A stretch of 64,000 nt of DNA from Steromphala cineraria (GCA_916613615.1 OU744726.1:65922987-65986986), one strand, 5' to 3'. Numbered from the stretch's first letter, positions 34,451 through 47,426 are shown. Notes: a model not told the origin generated them from the letters alone. Numbers and translations are program-made.

Positions 34451-37146
34451 TGAAGACGCCTTACCGCAAGCAAGAAGTGAAATATGATGATATATGATGG
34501 ATAGTCATTGTTAGCAAAAACTAACGAGTAATTGGAAATTACAGATTACAATTCGTGAACTTTTTAGAATATGTTAGTAAAATTTTATTCAAATAGCCTT
34601 TTCTATGGAAGATATCTGAACCTCGTTATTTTGGTTACAGAATTATGCCAAGGTCTTGTGTCATGAAACATCCTTTCCATGCAAGAAGTGTTTTTAATTG
34701 CTGGTATTATTTTCATAACTTGTGGTGCAAATTGTTGCTTTACGATTACCTGCGGTAACCAGAGCTACGTCTACTGAAACAGGGAAGGATCAACATTTTA
34801 CTCTGTCAGTAGTTGTCACACACACTACTTAGGCTTGTCATTGGTCAACAATTTCCCATTTGAAGTCATATTTGACGTGACTATATAAGCCTTGATTTAA
34901 TCAATCTGTACACAATTCTCCAAGGAGTCGCTAGCGTTTATACACAACGTGCCAAGGCGACCTGTTACTGACTAGGACATAATGGGGTGTTTGTATTGAA
35001 TACTGCTTGAATGTGAACACGATTAGAACTCATTGAGCTCCTGTTGCTACTGACACATCAAGAGAAATGTCTCTTAGGACAACTATTTCATTTAATGGTA
35101 TTTTTAAACAATTTGAAATTGATTTTTGTGAATTTAAAAGAAACAACAACTTCTGACACGGCAGGTGCTCATTATAATTTTCGAAAACCAAGTCCAATGT
35201 AGATAAATCGTTATCGGTGCATCATCGATACCTGAGGGATGAAATGTCATGTTTATGACAAGTGATCCCCTCTGAAATCTTCAGATCCTTGCAAGTAACC
35301 ATAAGAGCTTGTTTGGCTAATATGACTATTCTTTTGTGGAACTATTAAAGTCAATAAGCATTTCAATGCATGTACATAGTTTACAAAGAAACAATCAATC
35401 AATACGATAAACTAGAATGCATTATAAACAAACTAAGAATAAACAAGTTTTTTATCGACCAGTTCTCAAACACCAGAAAAATAATTGATATTTTATTCTT
35501 AAAGAAGGGTTACTAAATTTGACATGCTGCCACTTACAAATATAAGCTCTAATGCCCCCTTGCATAGAAAATAAATGTTTTGAATAACTTTCAAAGGCAG
35601 ACAGTTGTTCTTCTAAATTGTCATTTCGGACATTTCAACTCAGAATTGTATTCAGAAACACAAACTAGCAGCAAATAAGGTTTTCATTTTTAAAATAATT
35701 CTTTTTTAAAAAGATTTTCCAAAGATTATAATAGGAAGACTTTGTAAATGTAATGACTTATCAGTTTTATTCTTAGTTTCATGCTAACAGCTGTATTGTA
35801 TATTTGTTACATTTGTTAGTACCGTAAAGCCCTTTTTTTGTTTTGGCTATGCTTCGTTCATACCGCTGCGTAGATTGTTCACTTTCTCGTGCATCTTATT
35901 TCAATTATCAGGTAAACGGTTTCATTTGGACATCACAAAATATATCAATGAGCTTTGGCAGAGGGTAACCAATTATCAATGTTTAAAATAACCAATACAA
36001 AAGCATACTTTGGGATTGTTTTGTCACTTGTGCTGAATGTCGATATTTGGCATGGTTAAATAGATAGGTGGGCTTATATTTGTGAAATTCGATTTTCTTA
36101 ATTTTCAATTAAGATATTACACATTGACGTTGTAAGGTTAAAATCAGTAAACTAACATAAGCCTTACTACACATGCAAAAATATGATTTGGATCTTAAGT
36201 TGTTCATCAATTCGTTTGACATTTGTTTGGGATGACAAACAAATATGTCAACGAAAACTGAATCTTCACTTGCGTTATGCAGAATAAACATAATCCGTGT
36301 CTTTGTTTGCATTACTAGGATGCCTTTGACACATTCAAATCATATGATATTTGCACTGGAATAAATAGGTAAGTCGTTGATAAAACAATTATGAATTGCA
36401 TCAAACAAAATGAATAGCATCGAAGTTTAATACATTTATCTATTTGCTGAAAAAGCAAATATATAAGAGAACATTAAATACTTGTAGATCAATGTATTTC
36501 AAACGTAAAGAACATATACGTTTGATTTAACAAATCTAATAGAATAACATGCAATTGAACTGAATGACTTGATAAAGGGACAATAAGCCCCTTTCTTACC
36601 TATTTTGCAATCGTCAAATTACAAGGATAAATACAAAACCTTATTTATAGAAATAGTTGTCAGGTAAATGATGCGTAAGGTAATTCATGTATGTATCTAT
36701 ATTAAATATGAGTGTTTGAATTTATCGACACATGCCACTCTTGATCTCAATTGTATTGTAATGTACAATTGAATGTAAACTTCGGACTTCTGAATTTATT
36801 AGGACAAAAAAGGCTATGAGTTTGAAACGATCACTTTGTATGGAATTAATGAAAAATGAATTAGGATATATTTCAAGATCAGTTAAATTAAAAGTGTCAA
36901 ATAAAACATATGGAGAAAGTCAGAACTTAATTGGCTGAATCAAATAGAGAATTTCATTAATTACTCTTGAATTACCATTTACGTGTAGAATATTTGTTAG
37001 TGTAGAAAGACTGTTCAGTTTATTGATTTCAGGGAGAATAGACTAATGAGAAGTTATTGGATAGTTCACTTATATTGTGAAATTTACCCAACAAAAGATT
37101 AATCATCAACTAACAAAATTAATTAGTCTTTATATTCGAGGCTACT

Positions 37147-37275
37147 GCCATGTCTCCTCAGGTTGATGTGATTTATATTGACAAGGCTAAGAGGTCTAGG
37201 TCTTGATCAAGTTCATCTGATTGCTCTATCTAAACGGCTTTCAAAGCCCAGACTAACGCTACATAGTATTAAAAT
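37147..37275. repeat. Diverged repeat, second copy
   Basis: Partner of 34,297-34,450. Not recognised as a known element; no inverted ends or target duplications seen. Confidence 0.65.
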
Positions 37276-38504
37276 AGGTATTGTCCCTCCGTTACACTTT
37301 ATGATTGAAAATGACTCCAAAAACGGGGTTACTGTTGGCCAGCCAGTATGGTTCTATTCATACCTTTGAGAGCAAATGTATCAAATGTTCTGGAAGTCAT
37401 TACGTTGTACACAATAGTTTATTTATGAACAATAATATCACGTACCTACATATAAATCAATCAATTTGGGTGATATCAAAGAAGTTTATTTTTTTAAAAT
37501 TGAATGGTATTTTTTCAAATATAAATTGAACGTAAATAAATGATCTAATGTCAAATTAACTGGCAACAATTGAGATTACTATGTCATCAAATCAAAGATG
37601 ATAATGTTTTGATAATGCTTAAAAAGTTCGGAAAGATCAGTGTATTACTGACATTATCAAAAGGTTTAATATAAAAAATGAATGAGGTTTAAAGGTGTTA
37701 TTGTCCGAATTCAATCTGACCATATAGGTGTAAAGAAGGGGAAATCAAGTGTATTCCAGTCTAGTGGTTACAGCCCTCTGTAAATGCATCACACATCAGG
37801 TGTTCTTTAAAACATCACAGATCAGGTACGAACAACAGATGACGCCCACACAGTGACGTACGTTTATTTTCTCACCTTTTGGCTATTTGTCGTAACTTAC
37901 GAAAGTTATTTCTGTGAACACTTCGACTCCAGACAATACACCAGGTGTTTTATTTTTAAACAGTTGTTATACTCATATTCTTTTTAATGTGTTATGAATT
38001 TTTGTTGTGATAGTTGATATGCGTTGACTATTTACAGTTTATAAGTTTATAATAAAGTCGGTATTCTTTTGAAGGAGGTTCAATACAGATGATATTTATA
38101 TGTTCAATTTGTTATTGTTCTGTGTCCAGGATGGACGTTATTTAGGCACTTAAACTTTCTTTCTGAGAACATAATCGATATTATACCTCAATCACAGTGA
38201 TATCCTTAAGCAAAATATATCTGAATTTTGCTAAAGCTACAATCTATCATATTTGTATTGTTTCGGGACGATGCTGGTTTATAAAGAAATTTATTCCATA
38301 GAAATGGCAATGGATCAAATATTTGTTTTAAAGCTTAGCTAAAATGACAAGTATGACCATACGTCCAAAATGTCTACATTATTTGTTTTATCATTAGGTT
38401 GCAGCATCCTCAATATATCATAAATGCTTGACAAAAGAATTTGTAATCCATTTTTTATTATTTGATTGAGAGTGAGAAACTAAATCAGTGAAATAAACCC
38501 TCTA

Positions 38505-38717
38505 TCTGGCTACAGTGGTGATAACCTTTATCACCACTCGAGTGACGTCAAGTTCAAGAGTTTGCCGCCATGTAACAATGGTCTGACGTCATGAATTCTC
38601 ATATGACGTCACAGTGTTACAACGGTGACGGGCTCTTCCAAGCGGCCACTTAATATGAAATTGGCCTTTTGTTTACGTAATTAGAAGGATTTCAACATAT
38701 AATAAATAGAATATCTG
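38505..38717. mobile_element. TGACGTCA cluster with hairpin, possible element relic
   Basis: A 25-bp hairpin AGTGGTGATAA-CC-TTTATCACCACT (about 38,514-38,539) is followed by three TGACGTCA octamers at 38,543-38,550, 38,584-38,591 and 38,604-38,611, the last in the context TGACGTCACAGTG. Near the right edge is ATAAATAGAATATCTG, similar to the AATAAACAGAATA boundary of the Helentron-like elements. Resemblance is partial and the hairpin is short, so membership in that family is uncertain. Confidence 0.35.
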
Positions 38718-41700
38718 TCAATTCTTGAAAAATACCATGAAATCCATTTTTTATTTGTATAACTTAAACAACTTGACAGTGTCATTTTATGTAGATGGTA
38801 ATTGTATAAATTGCAGTATAGTAATAACATTGTTATTCAAGACTGATGTACTACTACTACTATGAAATTATGAAACGTTAATTTAACAAACTTAAGAAAG
38901 ATTTTACGCCATATTTGTATTGAAAGAAAATCTAAAAAAATATCTATCACATTTACTGGCAAGCAGACCTAAGGCTCTACTCGTTCACTTTAATCTAACA
39001 AAACAAATAATTTCTCATATAGTCTTAAGCTCTGTAATCAATCAAGTATTTCCCAGATGATCTCTTGCCTGACATATTTGATTCAGTTTCAGTTCAGTTT
39101 CCAATTTTCGCACAAGCATTCCTATTTATATACAATATGTTCAGACATCCTGCAACTGACTGAAGGTGTGAGCATAACACGTGGCCTTTCTTGCTGCTGA
39201 CACAGCCATTCCCTAGATACTACTGACAACCAGGACTATATGAGATATTAAACGTAGGATCCGAGTAAAGAAAATATTTTCCATTTGTAACCCTTTTTGA
39301 TTTAAAAAACAGAACAAGTTCTTAATATAAAATATAAAAATCTTTGGAAAATTTGATACATTTTTGAATTTTAGTCACATTTTTACTTAAGACAATGTCT
39401 TCATCAAGCTATTCAATACAAGGAATATCATTTTCGAAAAAATAAAGTAGCCAATGACAAGAATGCAATGTTTTAAACCTGAGCCATCTGACATCCTATG
39501 ACTTTCATTTGCGACTCATGTCTTGTTGCCGACACCAAAGCTCAATACAGAATCTGAGTCACTGGCAGTGTTTGATGCCAATATGTAAGATAGTGTTTAT
39601 TTCGGGGACACTATTCAAATGTTCCATAAATTCTTTTGAGTAGTATATATATTGAAGATCAAAACAAGACAATAACGAAACATAAGAATATGTTGTTCAT
39701 TTAAGGTAACACTTATCAAGCAAATATCATTTTAAATTGTTCCATTTGAAATTAGACATCATTTAGCAAAGTATCAACAATTTGATCAAGTATCATTTCT
39801 ATGTGCATAATATTCTTGTTATAAGCAAATAGGTTATTGATCATCAGGCAAAACAAAAGTTATAATGTGTTTGATATTTAAGTAATGAATTGGTATTTTA
39901 TCCCTTTCTTATAAGATTGATATTTTCAAATGTGGTTTATCGACGTTAATCATTATCATCAAACATATTAATCACCACTTAACATTACACAAAAAAATCA
40001 TCACTATTACTATTTTTATTATTGATACGTATGAAAATAGCACTACTTCTTTATGAGGAGCAGCAATACACAAATTGGGACGAAATACATTTTTATCACA
40101 TGTTTATCAAATAAAAGTTAATTCTATTTGTTTATGTTTTGACAGTTTTGTGTTTGTCTATATCAGAAATTTAAAACCATTTGGGTATTATCCATGTCCA
40201 AAATTCTGTTTTGTTTCTTGTTTAGAATAAGGTTCATCTTATGAACAATCCCTCTAATACTAACAATATGTATATAGAATGGGGCAGAGAGTGGGAGAGA
40301 TATATACACGGATTTAACCAAAATTGCATTCGGTAGCTGTGATAACTGCTGTTGAAATTTAGTTTATGCATTTCAATAGAAACGTAAAAGTTAACTTTTG
40401 ATGTAGGTACCATTTTCAATTTTTATATGATATATTTGAAACAACAAAATCCAGGTTGTGATTTGAGTGTGTATCTATTTGTTGTAAACTGTGTTTCAAC
40501 CATTTAATTTCAATGAATGAATTAAGGCAAAGAGGCCATCATCCCTTAAACAAGGAAATGTGAAGCCTTACATGTAGTAACAGGGAAGAAGCTGGGAATG
40601 TTTACTTTTTATGGTGTCAATAGTTAGTCAAAGTTTTGCCTCGGTGTTACTAATGATTTGACATTGATTTGTACAATTCACTGTCTCTCAATTTTGTCTC
40701 AGTTAACCTTTTTCAGATACAAAAAACCTTGAATTTAGAAAAATCAAATACATTTCGTTTAAACTGTGTTTCAGCGTAAAGATATGCATCTAAAATAGGT
40801 TTGTTTTTGAATAGTGTGATTCTGTAACCAGTTGATTGAGCACATTTCAAACACAAGTGAGACATGTAAAATCTTGAAGGACTTTTTACATATTGTCGTC
40901 GTCATTGTTGTCACAACTGACAATAACGTTCAAAAGTTTTAACGTTCTCATTAATGAAAAACTACAAACCCTTTTGATAAAGAAAAATGCGCTTTGAATC
41001 CGAAGCCAAGGACTGGAATTGGTTTGTTTAGATTAATAGAAATGGGGTCATGAAAGGACATCTTAACTGAGCAGTATTCTTACATCAACGAGAAAACAAA
41101 ACCTAGATTGCATCTAACAAACAGTTTTCATTGTGTCCTTATCAATATAAATTTACAATGTTTTCAAAGAATAACTAGGTTAGCTATAGTCGATGATATT
41201 TGTTTAATATGACATATTTCCCCCCTCAAAGGCAGGTGAGTTGAGTCAGTGTCTTACTTATCGGTATATGCAGGGTTAACTTCTACAATTTTTATGATTT
41301 CAAAAGAAAATCGTTTGCAGAACGATCATTTGCTTGTAAAAGATAAATACATATTTCAATATAAGTAAATTCAATCATCGATAAAGGGTTACTTTTAGCA
41401 AACCTTACTGTCATCGTTTAAGATTTCATTTTGATAATGATAAGATTTCATGCATGCTGATTCACTGACATAAGTCAAGGTGCTCGTAATGTTTCTCAGA
41501 TGGGATTTAAACTTCATTTCGAAAAAAACGTGGATAATCTAAATAATGGTGCTTTTTTAAACATTTGCAAAAAGCGGCGGACACAAATAAGAGTTTATTT
41601 TCGAGTCGATGTGAGTGTATTTGCTATGTATTTCACTGTCAGCTCTTCAGTAATAATTTGGTAGATTTAAGACATGTTCTTTTTAAATATAATAAAATGT

Positions 41701-41789
41701 GAGCAGATGTTAATACATCACAGTCTCGTTAACTAATTTAGGATTAACATGAAAAGGAGCCTTTGCACTTTGTATTTAGTCAGTTGGTT

Positions 41790-42002
41790 TTTTCTTTTGA
41801 TCTTAGTAGACCAAGGTTCATCAGAACTTCTCTAGAGTTGGTACCAGTAATCATTTCATAAAACCAAAGACTGGTCTGTCTTCTGTTGCTAGTCCCTCTT
41901 TTGCAGAAACCTCCTTGACTGAGCTCAGGAATCATAACTGAATGCACAGCAATTAAATTTACTCGACCGTCCTTGTGCCACATAGGCTTCAATGGCTTTC
42001 TT
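41790..42002 (-). pseudogene. Diverged relative of the 2,640-2,900 segment
   Basis: The minus strand has an open frame from 41,992 to 41,780 (70 residues) containing WHKDGRVNLIAVHSVMIPEL, which aligns with the broken frame at 2,764-2,830. Further on both share LRSKE/YRSKE-like residues. It lies directly left of the start of copy B, so it marks an older, separate duplication. I do not recognise the protein. It could be a transposon ORF remnant or an old exon. There is no evidence of function. Confidence 0.35.
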
Positions 42003-42158
42003 TGTTTACATAATTTCCTTTATGTTTATAATTATTGACGTCATAGTAGTTCATTAGTTGCATATCTATATGTACTTGATCAGTTGTGCGAGTGGCTGAT
42101 GTGTTGGGAACATCATGCATTACGAATAAGCCTCGTTGGCGAGCCCAATGTATATTAA

Positions 42159-42514
42159 AGGGGCAGTAGTACGTTTTTTTATTGTTTCATATTTTACAAT
42201 TTTCACTGATAATTGTATGTTAATGCTAAATGTATTTTCTGGATAGTGTCATAAATCTCATTACACAAGCCAATCATCCATCGTCAGATAACAGAGTATG
42301 GAGATTCACATAAAGTCCATTGGCGGTCATTTTTTGTGAACACTTTTTATTTAGTTTCTGTAAGAAAAAGGAATCGCATGGCTAAACTTTACATTATATA
42401 TTTGAATTATTACTGCTCCATTCAGTTTAAATATATTGCCTTTCGATTGGAACCATTTATTTCCATTTTCCTGACATCACCTCATATTCCCAATAAAAAC
42501 TTGCTACTGCCCCT
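42159..42514 (+). mobile_element. TTAA-type MITE, 356 bp, recent insertion in copy B
   Basis: Left end AGGGGCAGTAGTACGTTTTT, right end ACTTGCTACTGCCCCT; TTAA at 42,155-42,158 and 42,515-42,518. Copy A has the uninterrupted site at 524-527. Internal landmarks TTGGCGGTCATTTTTTGTG and ATCGCATGGCTAAACTTTAC match other members. Inverted ends of about 21 bp beginning with A/G plus a TTAA target favour the Kolobok superfamily; piggyBac also uses TTAA but its ends usually start CCC. No transposase, so it depends on another element. Confidence 0.95.
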
Positions 42515-42775
42515 TTAAAGTGTTATAATTTCATTTAATCTATGCGATTGTAGGTTTTTATCAGTAGATTTGAAAAAAACATTCATATTTTAAAAAAACT
42601 GTTTTCATACTAGAAAACGAAAGTATTTCATTATCAGTTTTTACTAGTTTTATGGTAAAATATAACATGACATCTTAGATCTGAATATGAATATGGAATT
42701 GTCATATAACTACATTTTCCGGTTAAGTGAGAAGTGTCTTCCTTTTACTAAACAGCTACCAATTCTCAGTTTTAA

Positions 42776-43131
42776 AGGGGCAGTAGCACGTTTTAAGGTG
42801 GCATATAAGGTGATGTCAGGAAAATGAAAATAAATGCTTTCAAATGAAAGACAATGTATTTAAACTAAATGGAGCAGTAATAATTCAAATATATAACGTA
42901 AGGTTCAGCCATGCGAATCCTTTATCTTACAAAAATGAATAAAAGGTGTTCACAAAAAAATGGCCGCCAATAGATTTTATGTGAATCCTCATACTTTGTC
43001 CTCTGACTATGGGTGATTGGCTTGTGTAATGTGATTGTTGACACTGTCAATATAATACATTAGGCATTTACTTACAATTATAAGTGCAATTTTTAAAATA
43101 TAAAATTATCAAAAAACGTGCTACTGCCCCT
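42776..43131 (-). mobile_element. TTAA-type MITE, 356 bp, recent insertion, reverse orientation
   Basis: Ends AGGGGCAGTAGCACGTTTTA and AAACGTGCTACTGCCCCT; TTAA at 42,772-42,775 and 43,132-43,135. Empty site in copy A at 788-791. Exactly the same length as 42,159-42,514 but inverted. It lies 261 bp from it, so this part of copy B received two insertions of one family that copy A lacks. Confidence 0.95.
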
Positions 43132-43429
43132 TTAAGGACTATTATCAAAATGATTATTGTTTCTTAATAATAGTTGTTGTAAAATTATTTTGAATTTATA
43201 TTTGAAACAATTCTATTATTATTATTTTTTAAGACATCAATTACATTCCATTTAATTATCTTGTTGTACGTGTACCGGTAAACAGCCTTAAAATATAAGC
43301 TATATTTACAAAGGATCAAATATTTATCATAGACTGTATGTGCAAGATATTTACAAACTATTTATAAAATCATAAAGTTAATATGAATATTCTTATATTT
43401 GACATTAACAAGATATTGATGGGTTTGAT

Positions 43430-43575
43430 AGATTTGTAAATATTGTCTCTTATGTGTAATAAGTTTTGTAAATTTCATCTTTAATCTGTCATAACCATTT
43501 GTAAATATAATATTTAATCTATATTACATATTTTTAAATATCATCAATAACCTTTGATAGATATTTGTCATTTTA
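43430..43575. repeat. Degenerate tandem repeat (copy B counterpart)
   Basis: This is the same TTTGTAAATAT-based array as at 1,108-1,240, with small length differences, including extra bases between the last two units. Confidence 0.55.
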
Positions 43576-44787
43576 TTCATTCTGTGTTAAATATTTGCAT
43601 TAGCAGCAGTTATAAGTCTAATAATGATAATAGAAAACCTTAAGAACTATATAGGCCCTGATACCAAAATAAAAATATAGAGAAGTGGTCTGATAGATTA
43701 AGATAGATTTTTGTAAAGATGTAGAAAATGACAATGAGGGGACCCAGGTCCGAGTGACATAAACAGTTTAGATTCCAAAACATTTAAATGAATGACATTC
43801 GAAATGTGCTATAACATAAAACAATTAATCAATTGCTATTGGCTTGACATATGTTGAAAGTCGTGAGTCTGTAACAAGTTGATTGAGTGCATTTCAACTT
43901 CACAGGGACATATTCCTTCTTGAGGAATTCAAAAATCATATTTGGATTGTACTTATTGTCACACACAACTGATAGAAAGTTGTTGTTTAAAAGATTTCGG
44001 TACTTTTTGAATTAAGAAACTGCCCTTTGAATCTTATTTATTGGTTTTGAATCATTGAGATCACAACTGCCGACATTTGTCACGTGAATGTTTTGAGATA
44101 ATTTCAAAAAGGAAAACTACAAAAGCTGATAAGGTACAGAGATGTCCGTTGAATTGAGCTGATTTTGATGTATTAAGCTTTAGCAAAATTTGACTATATT
44201 GCAATATGTTAATCTAACAGAATTTGTGCAGCGGAAAGTAACTACAAACACTGCTTGAATTTCTCAAAGTGAAACCTGTGTTGAAAATTCTACAATATTC
44301 ATCCTTGTACGTTCTTATCAGTTGAATATTTGATTTTTAAATAGGATATTTACTTTAAAATCAGCTGACGAAAACAGCATTTACTTTTTCACAATATTAT
44401 GATACGTTGAATAGTGTTAGATACAACAATGGTTTTCAGGCCGTTTCAGTGCCATAAAGTCTGTCTATGCTAATACGGTGGACATTTAAAAAATCTATTC
44501 CGTTTTTTCTTTTAAAATAGGATCGAAGTTTTACAGGTAAAAAGGTCGATACCTTATGGGGTTTTATTGTATTGTAGAATTGTATATCATGAGTTACTAT
44601 TTTCAATTCTTGATAATAACTTACTTCAAGTAAAACTTTTACATTAACAATACACCACTCCAATTTGTCTTTTTAACTATTCAATATTATTCGTGATTTT
44701 TTTTCGATTTATTCCTAAGAAGGGTGTACCGACATATTGACAAATAAGTCTATTATTTTCATTAACCTTGCTATAAGATAAATCTCT

Positions 44788-45773
44788 TTATTACATACGT
44801 GTTCTGAATATCTTCATGAGATAATTTTGGTTATTTGAAACAAGTGTTGTGTAACCAGTTGAAAGTTATTCAACGAGTGTTGTGTAACCAAAGCAGGTTA
44901 TTCAACGATAGTGACGTCATAATGCCGTACTACTTTTGCAATCAGCTGATCGGGTGCAACCGAACCCCCCGTCGCTTCAAATTTTTAATTTATCATATTT
45001 TTTTCCATTTTCGTATTTTCCCTCAAATTAAAATTGCATCACATCAAAGATATATGTGCAAAATTATCAAACCAATATTCGCGATCCGATCTCGGCTATT
45101 TCATCCCTAAATTAAAAAATATCTTGTCTAAATTTAGTTTGGAAAGAGTTATCTCCCTTTTGTATTCAACGGACGCGTTTTGTCAACACGGAGCTTTGAA
45201 AGTTTGAGTGAAGGCCGAGAGTCTAGAAACGATTCAGGGTTATGTTAAGGTGCAGTTCCATTTATAATGTGAACACCGCTTTACATAAGATTTCAAGCAA
45301 AATACTGAATAATCAGCATTCCTCTAGTAACGTTTAGCAAGGACGGTTGAACCGTTCAAAATCAACGTCACTGTCATCAAGCTTGGCGATCTCTCTGCTC
45401 GGTACCGACAACAGCGTCGTTTTTAATGTTAAAGTATTTGCTGATGTTTTGGTTTTTGATAACTCTGTCGATAAATTGTACACAAATGATTGTTTAAAAG
45501 TAAGATTTTATTTAGAGGTGAAGATGATGCTAACGGAAAACGGGACTATCTTTATATAATGTATGCTTTTGCGAACACAGAGGTACCTCACCAGTGTATC
45601 ATTACGCAACTATGTCGTGCATGGTTTGATCTTGGCTTCAAAGAAATAGAATCTCTCTTGTATGTAATAAATAGATCACAAAACGAGTGAGTGTTGAATA
45701 TCCAAAATATTTCAACTCAATATTTTCAAAGTTTTGATTTATTATATTGACAGTGACGTTTTGTAATCTCTAT
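44788..45773 (+). mobile_element. 986-bp Helentron-like element carrying coding-like segment
   Basis: The 5' end TTATTACATACGTG (44,788-44,801) recurs inverted at 45,657-45,670 (CTTGTATGTAATAA), just before what is left of the 3' palindrome (ATCACAAAACGAGTGAGTG... ACGTTTTGTAAT). The terminus is CTCTAT. The right palindrome arm is largely deleted compared with 27,311-27,432. Copy A has the empty site at 2,484/2,485 without target duplication. The body has a repeated GTTGTGTAACCA (about 44,845 and 44,878), TGACGTCATAATG (44,912-44,924), and a coding-like segment (45,335-45,690) with TVEPFKINVTVIKLGDLS and ANTEVPHQCIITQLCRAWFD. No replicase or helicase is visible, so it is non-autonomous. Confidence 0.7.
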
Positions 45774-46679
45774 GTCAATTACCCTTTGTTTTAGCATTGT
45801 AGTTAACTGAACTGATCTAAACATAACGTAGCTAAAGGATAGTTGTCATTTTTTTTTTAAACATGAAAAGGGATCTCCAACAGAGTCTTGTAAACTGGTA
45901 GACTTAATATAGAATACAAATGTACTTTGTAGTTGGTATAATGGTCATTCTTTTGATCTGTAATTATCACAGACCTGTTTATATCAAGAGTCAATCCATA
46001 AATCAACGGTCTGTCTATCCCCTTCTGAAAATCCTCAAAGTCGGTTATTGCTGAACCTCTCTAATTACAGGAATCCTGACTGAGTGCTCAACAATCATGT
46101 CTGTTGTTCCATCACTGTGCCACACTGGTTCATCAGTTTTCTTTGTTTACCATATATCTCACTTTGTTTATACTCCTTTATGTCACAGTTGTTAATTACA
46201 TTGATATACCTTTACATATACTCGCTGCATCGTTTGAAGTTAATTATTGTCATTGGTGCACAATATGTGAGTTGTTGAATTCGTCAGGCAAGTGATTGAA
46301 TGATGCCATGGTCGAAACCTATTGTGATCAGACTTAATAACCTTTTCCATACTTCTTTTGATATTCATAAATCCTAGTTAGCTAGAACTCACAGATCCGG
46401 AATGCGACCATATGGTTATCAAATGATGAGCTATGTTTTCAAAAGGTCCAATGTCATCCACGCCTGATAGATTCAGTAGTACAGATTAAATATGCAGTGT
46501 TGGTGTTAATCTTGGACATTCATCTAGTGACATATCACTTATTGTAAACGTCATCTAAGGTGAAACATAGGATTCAGCTCGTAACATTTTAAATTCTTTT
46601 TGTAACAGATTCTATGATTATTCAACCATTTTCATTGTCAGCTGAATATTTGAGATGAAAGTCTGATCCGAAGCAACAT

Positions 46680-47052
46680 ATAGAGGATATTATATGAGTG
46701 TCCATGACATACTATGTTTACGACACGAGTGGCCAAATATTAGTATTTCCCGAGCGAGAGCGAGGGATATACTGATATTTAGGCACGAGTGTCGTAAACA
46801 TAGTATGTCATGGGCACGAATATAATATTCTGTTTATTACCGTAGTCCCAAAATTAAAGAAAATGCTCAATACCTACTTCTCAGCACAGGCAGACTAGCG
46901 GGCGGCGGCCCGTATAGATTGTGACGTCATAGGTGAACCGTGACGTCAAATCATTGTTTATTACGTGGCGTCACAATGCAAAAGTGATATTTTGCCCTAG
47001 GGCAACATATGAAAAATATGGACCTCGATATGACTGCCCTCGTAGGTAATAA
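46680..47052 (-). mobile_element. 373-bp Helentron-like element with intact palindrome
   Basis: Read on the minus strand: 5' end TTATTACCTACGAGGGC, body, inverted end motif CTACGGTAATAA (plus 46,834-46,845), a palindrome of about 146 bp (46,685-46,830) and the terminus CCTCTAT. The palindrome centre is CGAGCGAGAGCGAGG. The body holds TGACGTCA at 46,922-46,929 and 46,941-46,948, and GGCGTCACAATG near 46,968. Copy A at 3,379/3,380 is the empty site and nothing is duplicated. Structure fits Helitron2/Helentron-type non-autonomous elements. Superfamily assignment is inference. Confidence 0.75.
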
Positions 47053-47426
47053 ATAATGATAAGTGGGATTTATCCCTAAAAAGTCAAAATCTGAGGGTGC
47101 TGGTTCGAATCTAACAATGGTACATGAATTTTGCAATTTTCAATTTTTAGCTATATCCCTAATATTGCATTCTTTCACATTTGTATTTGTTCACTCTCTA
47201 AATGACATTTATCTCTTAAACATCCAGGAATGGGAGCTATACCTATCAAACGTGGTAATAAATGTACTAACAGCTCAAATACTGATTTGGAACTTGATTT
47301 TTGTCGAGGTAAATGTTGATGATTTGTTCACAATAGTTGCCGTTTAATGAGAAAGCCCAAGCACAAATATAAGGGCAACCTAGAATATTATTTCAAATTC
47401 AAACCTTCACTAAATGAGATGTTTTA

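Larger units (their letters stand above)
22438..42002. other. Gene-poor spacer between the two copies
   Basis: About 19.5 kb of AT-rich sequence with no recognisable gene. It holds one TTAA-type MITE (29,118-29,428), three palindrome-headed elements (near 27.3, 29.0 and 30.1 kb), a TGACGTCA cluster (38,505-38,717), a dispersed repeat (about 30,870-31,310), local diverged duplications (22,978-23,160 with 24,400-24,590; 34,297-34,450 with 37,147-37,275), and a diverged relative of A 10,375-10,545 at 25,070-25,232. In 31,310-34,290, 34,460-37,140, 37,280-38,500 and 38,720-41,860 I see only short open frames with no recognisable motif. Whether any of it is intronic cannot be told from the window. 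Confidence 0.6.
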
